Assembly (NCBI GenBank): GCA_001839685.1
Contig: MLAK01000966.1
Span: 1 to 31,482, forward strand
Origin: Tritrichomonas foetus
Lineage: Eukaryota; Parabasalia; Tritrichomonadida; Tritrichomonadidae
Reading direction: 5' to 3'
DNA length: 31,482 nt
Part shown: piece by piece, positions 1-8,598 of the stretch
Numbering within the stretch: position 1 is the stretch's first letter
How the letters are laid out: every line of letters begins with the position of its first letter
Position numbers and translations under genes: made by a program
The notes under the pieces: generated by a model
Databases searched by the model: none
The model's input: the letters and a program-made list of their open reading frames with translations, nothing else
What the model was told of the DNA's origin: nothing

Positions 1-90
1 TTCGTTGGTTTCATTTCTGGATATTTTTAGGGTGCCGTAATGACTCAAACATAATATATAAAAGATTATCCCGAAAATAAAAACAATTTA

Positions 91-531
91 TTACACATAA
101 TTTGGTCTCAAACAAATTGGATTAGTCCGCAAAATTCCAATTTTAGGATTAAATCCAAATTTCTTATTGTATTCTTTTTCTTTTTTAACCATCAATTTCT
201 TTGTTAAATTATAATCCTTCATCAAATATTGTAGTCTGTGAGTAACATTTTTAGTCTGCTCTTCAAGTTGATTAATCGTTATTCTATCAACCTCTCGAGG
301 TGGTCTTGTTTGAAGGTGTTCAATTAGATCATTTAATTTTCTTTGAACAACCTCAATTTGCTCTTTAGCAAAATCCTTCAAAGCAACAAGTTCACTTTTC
401 ATTTGACGAATTTGATTGACATTACTTCTTGAAAAATCGTCAGACGCGATATTATTAACAGAAAGTTGCTGATTAAATTCAATGAAATGTTGATTTTCTT
501 CATCTTTTATTAATTTTTCATAGTAATCCAT
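91..531 (-). CDS. C-terminal part of the same coiled-coil gene after an in-frame TGA (146 aa from its first ATG)
   Basis: This 146-codon frame ends in TAA at 91-93. It begins MDYYEKLIKDEE, continues as coiled coil and closes with a compact, less charged tail (FGFNPKIGILRTNP then CLRPNYV). That tail reads like a conserved C-terminal motif rather than random sequence. The reading frame is the same as that of the 703-codon frame upstream on the minus strand. Only one stop (577-579) and 15 open sense codons (532-576) separate them. I therefore read it as the C-terminus of that gene, not as an independent gene. If translated separately it would start at 531, but no Inr-like motif or spacer supports a separate promoter. 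Confidence 0.65.
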   Translation of the reverse strand: MDYYEKLIKDEENQHFIEFNQQLSVNNIASDDFSRSNVNQIRQMKSELVALKDFAKEQIEVVQRKLNDLIEHLQTRPPREVDRITINQLEEQTKNVTHRLQYLMKDYNLTKKLMVKKEKEYNKKFGFNPKIGILRTNPICLRPNYV

Positions 532-576
532 TTTTCTAGAAAGTTCATCTTTTTTATCTTCAAAAATTGCACTATT

Positions 577-2688
577 TCATCTTAGAGTTTGTGAGTATTT
601 TTCTTTTTCCTTATTTATTTGTTTTTCAAAATCTTCTTGAATATTTTGTAGTCTTTCATTTTTATTAATTTGATATTCGTTCAGTTCATTTGTGATTCGC
701 GTGAGTCCATCATTGATCAAATTTTTCTCTGTTTCGAAATACTCATTATATTCTTTAATTTGATCTTCAAGAATTTCGATTTCTTGATTAACTTCATTTT
801 CCTTATGATGTAACTGAAGATTTGAGTCATTCTGAAGATCACTCAAAAGATTTAGAAGAGTAAGATAATTATCATTTTGATTTATGTTGTTAACTTTTTG
901 TTCAAAATCATCTAAAATTTGTTGTTCCCGTTTTCTTAGTATTAATAATTGATTTTTAAGTTCATTTTCTTCATTGGTCCTTAATTGTTGAATTTCTATT
1001 AAATGTTGACTTAAATTCACCCACTCTTGTTGTTCGGGAGAAAGTTGAGCTAATTTCTTTTCAAATCTTTGAATTTCTTCTTTATCTTCGAGTTCAAAAT
1101 CTGAAATAAGTGACGCTTTTTGAATTTTTATTGAACTTTTAAGTTGGAAATATTTATGATTCAAGTTTTCAATCATTTTATCAACTTTTTCAAATTGATT
1201 AGAATTAAAATTATTTTTATAAACCATTGGAATGCTATTTAAGGTTTCGTTTTCTAATTTAAAAGTCTTCATATATTCATTTTCCTTGTTTTTAATCTCA
1301 TTTTGACTTGTTAACATCATTTTTGCATTGCGCATTGAGACTTGATAATTTGCTTCAAGTTGTTCAGAATATTTGACTTCTTCGTTCGAATACTTTTGAC
1401 TTAATTTTTCTAGTTTATCATTACAAGAAGTCACTTTATCTTCATATTCTTGTTTCTGTAAATCTTTCAACTTATTTACATCATCATTACAAATTGAATC
1501 ATCATTTAATCTATTTATTGAATTAACTGATTCGTCAAAGTTTGATTCGAAAATTGGTGGGGCAGCAATACTTGTAAGTTCCTTTTGTAATGTTGCTAAA
1601 GATGAAACAGCTAGAGCTATTTCAATATAAATATTCTCATTTGAATAAGTGTCTCTTAAAGCGTTTTGACGAACTCGAAAAGAATTGCTAGCTGATTCAA
1701 TGTCGATCAAGAATTTATCTTTTAAATCTTCAATTTCTTGATTATATTCATCATTAGTGAATTTGGTGTTTTGCATTTCACAAGTTTGTGATATCTTAAT
1801 CTTTTCTTCTAATTCTTTAATATTTTGCTCAATTTTTTCTTTTTCTTCTAATATTCTTAATTTACATTCAGATATTTCGACAATAAAACTTTTCAATAAC
1901 GAATTAATTTCTTCTTTTTCAATTTTGGATTTTTCTTTATTGTGTTTTTCTTTTTCTCTCAGAATTATTTCATATTTCTTAACCAAGTCATTTCTCGTTT
2001 CTTCAAGTTTCTTAATTTCCTCCATTTTTTCGATAATAACTTGATTATTCCTTGATTTAATTTCCATGATTATTTTTTTCAAATTTTCGTCAAGATTTTT
2101 ATAAATGTTGCAAGTTTTTGGATTTTTTGAATTGACTGCTTCAAGCTCATCTTTTATTAATTCACAAAGCTTGTTTACACTATCTTTCATAGAAGTAGAA
2201 TGGTTATGTTCTGCATGAATCAAAGAATTAATTGAATTTTGCATATTTGAAATGTTTAATTTAAATTTTTTCAATTTTTCTTTAATTGAACGCATTTTTT
2301 TAACATTTATGGTATTTTTTGGGAGACTGAGAATGAATTCTTTTTGCAATGTGTTTTGTTTATTTATATGAATTTCAGTTAAAGCTTTAACAGTTTTATT
2401 TGTTGTTTCTTGTAATTCTAAAATTTTTCTTTCAATATTTTGTGAATATTCCATTTTGTCTTTAACTAATTTTGCATCAAGTCTTTTCATTTCCTCATAT
2501 AAATATTTTTCAGTAGATTTTTTCTGTGTTTCTAAAGCATTCATTGATGTTTCAATATTGTGAGAAAATTGCTTAACAGAGAGACCCATATCGTGTAATT
2601 CTGAATGAAACTGCTTTGAATTTTCATTAACTAGTTCCACTTTTTCTTTGATGAATTTATTCAATTGACTTACTTTTTTATCAATCAT
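577..2688 (-). CDS. Long coiled-coil protein, main part (703 aa), unrecognised family
   Basis: This is a 703-residue open frame from ATG (2688) to TGA (577-579). It is almost wholly charged heptad-like sequence rich in K, E, N, Q, L and I, with no signal peptide and no membrane segment, so an extended coiled-coil or filament/cytoskeletal-type protein is the only role the sequence supports. The frame does not really end at the TGA. The next 15 codons after it are open, charged and in the same frame, and they lead straight into the 146-codon frame at 91-531, giving a combined 865-codon gene. The TGA therefore looks like a nonsense mutation, a sequencing error or a readthrough site inside one gene. 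The ATG is preceded by a TCAATTT sequence that is only a partial match to a trichomonad Inr. The family is not recognised; a coiled-coil prediction alone would not give a function. Confidence 0.75.
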   Translation of the reverse strand: MIDKKVSQLNKFIKEKVELVNENSKQFHSELHDMGLSVKQFSHNIETSMNALETQKKSTEKYLYEEMKRLDAKLVKDKMEYSQNIERKILELQETTNKTVKALTEIHINKQNTLQKEFILSLPKNTINVKKMRSIKEKLKKFKLNISNMQNSINSLIHAEHNHSTSMKDSVNKLCELIKDELEAVNSKNPKTCNIYKNLDENLKKIIMEIKSRNNQVIIEKMEEIKKLEETRNDLVKKYEIILREKEKHNKEKSKIEKEEINSLLKSFIVEISECKLRILEEKEKIEQNIKELEEKIKISQTCEMQNTKFTNDEYNQEIEDLKDKFLIDIESASNSFRVRQNALRDTYSNENIYIEIALAVSSLATLQKELTSIAAPPIFESNFDESVNSINRLNDDSICNDDVNKLKDLQKQEYEDKVTSCNDKLEKLSQKYSNEEVKYSEQLEANYQVSMRNAKMMLTSQNEIKNKENEYMKTFKLENETLNSIPMVYKNNFNSNQFEKVDKMIENLNHKYFQLKSSIKIQKASLISDFELEDKEEIQRFEKKLAQLSPEQQEWVNLSQHLIEIQQLRTNEENELKNQLLILRKREQQILDDFEQKVNNINQNDNYLTLLNLLSDLQNDSNLQLHHKENEVNQEIEILEDQIKEYNEYFETEKNLINDGLTRITNELNEYQINKNERLQNIQEDFEKQINKEKEKYSQTLR

Positions 2689-2696
2689 TGTTTGAA

Positions 2697-2726
2697 ATTG
2701 AGAAGAGATGTATACAAACTAACTAG
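2697..2726. repeat. 21-bp inverted element X (left copy) next to ATTGAGAAG
   Basis: Positions 2706-2726 read AGATGTATACAAACTAACTA plus G. The reverse complement of this 21-mer recurs at 3781-3801 with one mismatch. Both copies abut the 9-mer ATTGAGAAG (2697-2705 here, 3802-3810 there), which keeps the same orientation while the 21-mer is flipped. The left copy lies directly upstream of the minus-strand coiled-coil gene, so a promoter role is possible but not shown. Confidence 0.6.
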
Positions 2727-3083
2727 CTCTAGATGTAGAAGACCATTGAGAGATCTAAATGAATAATTGTTGATATTATTGTCATCTAAAAATTATTTAA
2801 TTGTAATCCTATTAATAATATATAAATATTATAATTTAAAAATCAAGATACAGAGAAAACCAAATCCAAAAAAAAATTGTGAGAAAAAAATAAACCCAAC
2901 AGAAATTTCTGAGAATTATTGAGATAAAAAGGGATTTTATAGCATTAATATCTTGATTATTTCTTATCATAAATCGTGCTTTTTATTATCATATGACCCT
3001 CCATCGAAAATTATAATGTTTTCCAAAATACAAAAATGAAGTATAAAAAAAATATTAATAATTTTGATATAAATAAAAAAAAT
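2727..3083. other. AT-rich intergenic stretch, nothing recognised
   Basis: This stretch is about 360 bp of A/T-rich sequence between the coiled-coil gene and the 3' end of the decayed gene at 3084. I see no coding-like segment, RNA gene or repeat other than homopolymer runs. Confidence 0.5.
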
Positions 3084-4124
3084 TTAGGCATCAATGAGAA
3101 GATTATGAATGTTTTGCCATCTAAATGGCGAGTCATCAGAAAATTCACTTGGCATTGAGTCTGGAAAAAAACATATTGGATTCCATTTTTCTTGATTTGG
3201 TCTTTCAATCGTTGTATCTGTATCCCTGCTTGAGAATGTGCTGTTGAGGACTGCCAGTCTATTTTCTTCATATACTAAAATTTTATGACAGAAAAGATTT
3301 CAATACATTCTTATTTGTCAAATGGAAATTGAATTAATTCAACATCACTGAGTTAAAACTATCAAAATTTTCGCGATTTTTAATTAAAAATCGATAGAAG
3401 AAGTGTAAATAGAATTATGGGAAGCAGTATTATAATCTTTGTGATTCTTGGAAAAAAAGCTTCTCACAATTTTTTTTTAGGCTTTCTCCAAAATCGCTCT
3501 TTTTTCGGTTTAATTGTTGCAAAATTTCAAAACTATGAATAAATATGGCTCATAACTATAAAAAATAGATTTAACAATTGACTGAAAGCTGTTCACCCGA
3601 AAACTGAAACAATAGCTTCTTCAGAATCATTTTCGAAATATTTTTGAATTCGGCCATTTGCGAAGTTTGCGATAAGGGAAATTTTCGTCATTCTTTTAGC
3701 TATTTGGGTTTTGATTTTTGACTGATGGTATTAAGTAATACTGATGATAAGGATCATTTTAGTGATTTCGTACGTTAAGACTATTTAGTTTGTATACATC
3801 TATTGAGAAGTGATTGTTTTTGAAATTTTTTCCGTTTGTAATTTTCCTTCTTTTGATATTTTGTTTAGGGTTGATTGGCAATTGGCGATGATGTTTTGAA
3901 TTTGAGGATAAAATATGGAATCGATAAATTCTCGATGAAATTGTTTTTCTTCTAACGCGGAAATGTAAGTTGCCACAAGCTTCTGAAGCTGGCAAAGTTT
4001 GTGGAAAGCTGCTTCTTGACTTCCATCAGAAGTCTGCTGCATGCGAGGAAGGAACTAAAATTTTTTCACTGAGAAAATTGAAAAAAATTGAGTTTATTTT
4101 CAAAATTTCAAAGGTATTGGCCAT
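3084..4124 (-). pseudogene. Decayed gene of about 347 codons, family unknown
   Basis: Several coding-like pieces lie in order on the minus strand. An ATG at 4124-4122 opens MANTFEILKINSIFFNFLSE, ending at a TGA after HAADF. A shifted frame then carries about 75 clean codons (TSDGSQEAAFHKLCQLQKLV and onward through IDSIFYPQIQNII) down to a TAG at 3800. A middle region holds short open pieces such as SLIANFANGRIQKYF and YSYEPYLFIVLKF, broken by stops. The end is a clean run without ATG, from EENRLAVLNSTFSSRD through SEFSDDSPFRW to LLIDA and TAA at 3084-3086. The start ATG and final stop share one frame; the best middle piece is shifted, so at least two indels or an overlapping reading are implied. 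The polar, P/D/W-containing C-terminus is not what random AT-rich DNA gives. An intron-containing gene is a weaker alternative, since splice signals are not clear. Confidence 0.5.
3781..3810. repeat. 21-bp inverted element X (right copy) next to ATTGAGAAG
   Basis: Positions 3781-3801 match the reverse complement of 2706-2726 at 20 of 21 positions, and ATTGAGAAG follows at 3802-3810. The core TGTATACA is itself palindromic. The copy overlaps the decayed minus-strand gene 3084-4124, just after the stop codon of its best preserved segment. Confidence 0.6.
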
Positions 4125-4348
4125 ATAGTAATAGAAACGACTAACGAGCAAACATCAGAAGAACGTTATCATGATATCTTTCTCAAAAAAATTTTAATAT
4201 AGTTTTTATATACTAATTTATTTGCATTAGATTTTATATAAAGCAAAAAAGCGATAAAACTATAAAAGTACAAAGATATATAAACAAATCAATTTTGTAT
4301 AATAATTGGTTTAAAATTAGTATCGATTCAATTCATCAGGCTAAAAAG

Positions 4349-5308
4349 TCAAATTAATATTTTAAAAATATCTTCTTCTTCACTATTGCTGTATGCTTCG
4401 TCTTCAGATTCCCAAAAACCTTCATCTCCTTTCGTAAGTAAAGTACTTTCACCCAATATTGTTATCTGGATTACTGGTGAATCGCAATGATTCGTTCAAT
4501 TTGAATGTCAAGAATGTTGTCATTCTTGTGAGGTGACTAGTAACTTGCTATCTAAAAAATCACATCTATAATAAAATAACTATCACAATCATTGGTCAGA
4601 ATCAGAGTCATAATTCAGGTCAATGGCTGGATCATCTGGATTATCCAAAATAGGTTTTGGATTTTGATTTTCCCTTGAGTGATTCTAAAATATGAATCTA
4701 ATTTTATTATCTAATTCCAGTATCTTGTAATCACCAACACATGTGGGAATCTTTTCGATAACTGTTGGTTATATCATTGTTACAATTTTTGGATAATTGT
4801 TGATGTCAGATAACCATTCTTCAATCGTGAGGAGATGAGTTTTATTGAAGCTTGTTAAAAATTTATTCCATGGAATTGAATAATACTATAATTTGTCTGA
4901 GCTGTTTAAAATTGGCTTGAACTAAATAGCAAAAAAATAATTTAATGATTTCTCATTATTTTGATCTAAATGTTTAATAATTTTCTGGAAATGTTCATCA
5001 ATAAATACTGGTAATGTATTTTCAAACTTTTTAAAGGAATCAAGTGGCATTATTGGCCTCTCCCTTTGTAGTGTTTCAGCTATCCTTGTAGAAATGGTAC
5101 AAAAAGAATAGAAATCATTTTTATCTTCTTAATAACAACTGTAACAAAAAATAAAACTGTGTACTTGTAAATTGAGTTACTGTCACACATATGTAAATAA
5201 AATACAAATTTAGCCTTTGATAATATTACATTTAGATCCTGAAGACAATAAAAGTATAGAATAACTGTCAATACCATTTTTTAAAATATGATTATCACAA
5301 CTGGCCAT
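4349..5308 (-). pseudogene. Single-frame decayed gene, 320 codons with 14 internal stops
   Basis: Reading one frame from ATG (5308-5306, MASCDNHILKNGIDSYSILL) to TGA (4351-4349) gives 319 codons of protein-like sequence. Nonsense codons interrupt it at positions 33, 42, 44, 60, 129, 141, 180, 208, 240, 242, 243, 263, 267 and 271 (4 TAA, 4 TAG, 6 TGA). No frameshift is needed. Codons 61-128 are fully open (for example IAETLQRERPIMPLDSF and LPVFIDEHFQKIIKHL). Codons 209-239 read NHSRENQNPKPILDNPDDPA then DLNYDSDSDQ. Codons 272-319 end in an acidic tail with GDEGFWESEDEAYSNSEEED. These compositions are far from translated noise. The three late TGAs are spaced every four codons, with a real Cys at the next step (275). 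The family is not recognised; an acidic-tailed element-encoded or host gene is equally possible. Confidence 0.6.
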
Positions 5309-5490
5309 TTAATTATTTAAAAAATAATTGTGAATAAGCCGATAGATCCACATCTGACAGATTTTCTGTCAAAAAATAATTGTCGCCATCCATCAGAATT
5401 GTTTATCGACAATCGTCTTTTTATTTTAAAAAGTGAATCGCGAAGGAAATTTTGATTGAATACTTTTATTGAAAAAGTTTATTATTCAAA

Positions 5491-6126
5491 ATGTCATCTC
5501 CTCGTCGATCCCGAATTCGCTCTTCCTACCCACCGTCAAAAAATACCAGCATTTTACCATCTATTCGTTATTCTCCATACAATGAGGAGCCAATTGGGCC
5601 CATTTCTCCCACAATTACGAACCGCTCAATTTCGCCTTCCCAAAAAGATCGTTCCAGCAATTTCCAGATGAACAATATTGCGGGAATGAACAGTAATTTC
5701 GATATTAACCACAATAGTGCACCTTCATTTAGTATTGAGCGATATTCACCAAGAAAATATTATCCTCCTCCACCGCGCGAATACCATGTTCGAACAAAGT
5801 TTTTAAATCGTGTACAAAGAGAATACCAAGAAAAAATGTCACAAAAATACAGACCAGTTAATTCACCATATACATATGACAATTTGGGCGGAATGGAAAA
5901 GTCGATTTATCGTACCCAAAACATGCTCATTGAAAGAGACATGCGCGATAATGCAAGACAAATGATCATATCTCGTCAGTCGAAGCGTGCAATTCAAGAA
6001 AGCTATAAACATGAGCTCTTTCACAAAGATAAAATGATCAACGGGAAAGATAAAGCACTGAGAATCATTCCCGTCACGGATAGATTTCACTGTGACCTCC
6101 CACTGTCACAACTACCAATTATTTAA
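5491..6126 (+). CDS. Basic, disordered 211-aa protein, unrecognised
   Basis: A 211-residue frame runs from ATG (5491, MSSPRRSRIRSSYPP) to TAA (6124-6126). The first ~105 residues are rich in S, P, N, R and Y and look disordered, with a PPPP run near residue 93. Residues ~105-190 are helical and charged (FLNRVQREYQEKMSQKYRP; IERDMRDNARQMIISRQSKR). There are no membrane segments and no signal peptide. A basic, proline/serine-rich front with a helical back fits a cytoskeleton-associated or nucleic-acid-associated protein, but no family is recognised. Codon use is normal for the window. An overlapping 71-codon frame inside it is a shadow. It converges on the 579-aa gene at 6497-8236 across a tandem-repeat spacer. 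Confidence 0.75.
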   Translation: MSSPRRSRIRSSYPPSKNTSILPSIRYSPYNEEPIGPISPTITNRSISPSQKDRSSNFQMNNIAGMNSNFDINHNSAPSFSIERYSPRKYYPPPPREYHVRTKFLNRVQREYQEKMSQKYRPVNSPYTYDNLGGMEKSIYRTQNMLIERDMRDNARQMIISRQSKRAIQESYKHELFHKDKMINGKDKALRIIPVTDRFHCDLPLSQLPII

Positions 6127-6344
6127 ACTGTTTTTAGAATGAATTAACTGAACATGTTTCTTGATTTATTTTTCCCACTCATGAAAATGATTCACACTTT
6201 CTCATTCATTTTAATGAAAAAGTTGTTTAATACAGTAAGAAAGAAAAACCGAATTTCTATTTATTAATACATACATATTTTTTCTTGCACAATTAATGCT
6301 GTGATATTGAATACATTCCCAAATCAACATTTCGAAATGTGAAT

Positions 6345-6470
6345 TTCTTCTAAATGAATTTGAATTTCTTCTGAATGAATGTGAGTTTCTTCTAAATGAA
6401 TGTGAGTTTCTTCTAAATGAATGTGAATTTCTTCTAAATGAATGTGAATTTCTTCTAAATGAATGTGAAT
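6345..6470. repeat. 21-bp tandem repeat, six copies
   Basis: Six consecutive 21-bp units start at 6345, 6366, 6387, 6408, 6429 and 6450, with consensus TTCTTCTAAATGAATGTGAA plus T and few substitutions. A degenerate partial unit follows at 6471, and TTTCGAAATGTGAAT precedes the array. It sits between the 3' ends of two convergent genes (stops at 6126 and 6499). Because 21 is a multiple of three, it stays open on the minus strand as a seven-residue SFRRNSH repeat, but that frame has no ATG at its head. Confidence 0.9.
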
Positions 6471-6496
6471 TGTCTTTGAGTGTAAATTTCACCAAT

Positions 6497-8236
6497 TCAA
6501 ACTCGACTTACAAAAATGCATTTATTTATGGCTCGTGAACTGAGTGGTCTATCTTGTTGATTCCTTGGTTTTGAAGGCGGCCTCACTGGCGGTCTAATAC
6601 TTGCTGCTGATGGAACTGGAATGATTTTGCCTTTCATTTTTGGAATAGTAACTTTTATACCTGGATTAGCATTCCTTTTAGCTTGAGAAATCATTGAAGG
6701 TGAGCATTTTGCATTATTTTCTCGAACACTTCCTTCTCGAGCATCAGTATTAGTTGAGTGAAGATAATTCTTCATTTCAATTGACATCCTGGCAATCCTG
6801 TCTATTTCCAACACAAATGGTTTGTCAGTTTTCATTGTGATTGGAACCATTGGTAAAAAATTTTGAACTTTTCGAGAAATTAATAGTGTAGAATAATATT
6901 TTTCAATTGTGGAATTGATCCAATCAATTCCAATTTGATATAAAACTTCAAATAAATGAACAATCATCATTCTCCTTCTTGTATATTGCTTTCTAATAAT
7001 TGTAACAGCAATAAAAATAAAGGCACGTCGAATAAAAATGGTCACCCAAACATTTAAAGGATCCAGGTTTTTATATTTGATCAATGGTTCAACTAGCAAA
7101 TTTGTGGCTGTTGAACTCCACAATTTATCGCATGCAGCTAAAACAAATAAAAATTTTATTCCAAAATATGGTTTTTTGATATTAGGCATCATCATTGCTT
7201 TAATGATCCATTCTAAATCACTAACTGATGATATTCCTTGTTTTGTAAGATCTTTACAAAGAGTCATATATCTATATTTGGGAATATTCAATTCAAAAAT
7301 AAGCTTTAAAACTTGATTGTGAACAACACATGGATTTTTTGATACTTCAAATAATTGATTAATCCAATCTATTCTATATTGTTTGGCTAATTTTGGAATC
7401 ATTAAATTATAAATCGATTTGGCTGCTAAAAAAGCAACAGTTACAACATCAGGAGCTTTCAAACTTAAGTTTTTATCACCAATTATTTTGAGTAATTGCT
7501 TCCAAAAATATTTTGATTGTTTTTTAGGACATGTGATGAAATCAAAAGCATCTAAAAAAATTCCCTCGATTAAAGAAATAAGAATAATTGTTTCTTTGGC
7601 TTTAGAAGGAGCCACTAAAGGCAAATAATGATCAAAAAAATAGTTAATAGACCCTGGAATGTGGACAAACTCAGTCCAAATTGGATGATTCCTTTTATAT
7701 ATTTCATAAAGAAAAGTAAAATATAAATAATGATTATCAATATTCACTGGAAGAAGCCACATTAAAAATACCATGTTGCTTCTTTGTGGGTGAAGAGAAA
7801 TGATTCTAATTATGCCATCAACTGATTTTGGATTTACTATGTCTTGAATACTATATAAACTTTTGACAAACCCTGGAAAATCCATATTTGGATTCACTAA
7901 TGGAATTTTGAGATCCATTTGATTGATTAAAAAATAGATACGATACCAATATTCATTGGAATTAGACATACAATCTGAAATGAAAAGTGTGAAATAGTGT
8001 GAAATTTGATGCATGATAAGAATGGATAGATCCAAGTCTGGTTTTTCTGGTATTTTTTGACTGTCTTGATCAAATAGCTTTAGTAATCCATTCCACCATT
8101 GAAAAGCGCTACAAGATGAAGAGAAAAACGATGGAGATTGATTCGTGTTTGTGGAGATTTGGTGATATTTATTTTTAAAACTAATTGAACTTGCACTCAG
8201 AAAATTGAACTTGAAAATTAACCAAATTTTCACCAT
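6497..8236 (-). CDS. 579-aa protein of unknown function
   Basis: A clean frame runs from ATG (8236) to TGA (6497-6499). Residues 1-45 are Ser/Phe-rich. Residues ~45-480 are mostly helical hydrophobic segments with charged turns (for example ETIILISLIEGIFLDAFDF, VTVAFLAAKSIYNLMI), consistent with a helical-repeat solenoid rather than regular membrane helices, although a few stretches (VTIFIRRAFIFIAVTII) are hydrophobic enough to be membrane-associated. The last ~70 residues are a basic, proline-rich tail (AASIRPPVRPPSKPRNQQDR). I do not recognise a family. The start is supported by TTTTTCATAA a few bases upstream of ATG, a weak Inr-like sequence. The gene is divergent from the membrane-protein gene at 8599. 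Confidence 0.7.
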   Translation of the reverse strand: MVKIWLIFKFNFLSASSISFKNKYHQISTNTNQSPSFFSSSCSAFQWWNGLLKLFDQDSQKIPEKPDLDLSILIMHQISHYFTLFISDCMSNSNEYWYRIYFLINQMDLKIPLVNPNMDFPGFVKSLYSIQDIVNPKSVDGIIRIISLHPQRSNMVFLMWLLPVNIDNHYLYFTFLYEIYKRNHPIWTEFVHIPGSINYFFDHYLPLVAPSKAKETIILISLIEGIFLDAFDFITCPKKQSKYFWKQLLKIIGDKNLSLKAPDVVTVAFLAAKSIYNLMIPKLAKQYRIDWINQLFEVSKNPCVVHNQVLKLIFELNIPKYRYMTLCKDLTKQGISSVSDLEWIIKAMMMPNIKKPYFGIKFLFVLAACDKLWSSTATNLLVEPLIKYKNLDPLNVWVTIFIRRAFIFIAVTIIRKQYTRRRMMIVHLFEVLYQIGIDWINSTIEKYYSTLLISRKVQNFLPMVPITMKTDKPFVLEIDRIARMSIEMKNYLHSTNTDAREGSVRENNAKCSPSMISQAKRNANPGIKVTIPKMKGKIIPVPSAASIRPPVRPPSKPRNQQDRPLSSRAINKCIFVSRV

Positions 8237-8598
8237 TTATGAAAAACTTGTTTTATTTCAACTTTTTGAGGGACATTGAAAGTTATTGGAAAACATTCAC
8301 TTCCGCGGAAACATCAAAAATACATAAAGAATGCAATTATATATATTTATTTTATTTAACATACTTTACTGTTTAAAAATATAAAGAAAGATTTATATTT
8401 ATTAATATACATATCAAGATAAATAGGAAATAAGCAGGAATCTGACATAAGAAGTTATCAAAAAGTTGAATACCAAAAAACGATAATAATATCAATAAAT
8501 TTTGATAGTATACTATGTTTATATTTGACCATGTGGGTTGAGTTTGACAAAAAAATTAACCATCTCTGTTCGATTTGAAAATCGACATAAAAAAGTAA
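8237..8598. other. Divergent intergenic region, no gene seen
   Basis: This is about 360 bp of AT-rich sequence between two divergently transcribed genes, and presumably holds both promoters. I see no strong TCAYTT-type initiator close to the 8599 ATG; CCATCTCTG at about 8560 is the nearest resemblance. Confidence 0.4.

Noticed and set aside
3011..3271. 86-codon minus-strand frame starting MKKIDWQ
   Set aside because: Another frame over the same bases gives a much more protein-like C-terminus (EENRLAVLNSTFSSRD... to LLIDA); this one ends in F/I/L noise.
3759..3995. 78-codon minus-strand frame starting MPASEAC
   Set aside because: It is very basic and low in acidic residues. The overlapping frame 3800-4042 has a more natural composition, so this is probably a shadow.
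3275..4060. Possible introns ending in AAAATTTTAG (near 3275 and 4055, minus strand)
   Set aside because: The conserved trichomonad 3' motif (ACTAACACACAG) is absent and the same bases are readable as codons (KILV) in coding-like frames.
5080..5277. 65-codon minus-strand frame starting MVLTVIL
   Set aside because: It overlaps the decayed gene 4349-5308, whose frame gives more convincing, longer protein-like sequence.
4349..5308. Alternative genetic code (TAA/TAG as Gln, TGA as Arg, Trp or Cys)
   Set aside because: The 2666- and 974-codon genes in the same window contain no in-frame stops and use ordinary CAA/CAG, CGA/AGA, TGG and TGT/TGC codons.
6211..6495. 94-codon minus-strand frame with SFRRNSH repeats
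   Set aside because: It is produced by the 21-bp tandem repeat, begins with TTG rather than ATG and lies directly after the stop of the 579-aa gene in another frame.
6500..6530. GTAAGT at the 3' end of the 579-aa gene as a splice donor
   Set aside because: There is no matching acceptor and no better downstream exon; it is a chance occurrence within codons.
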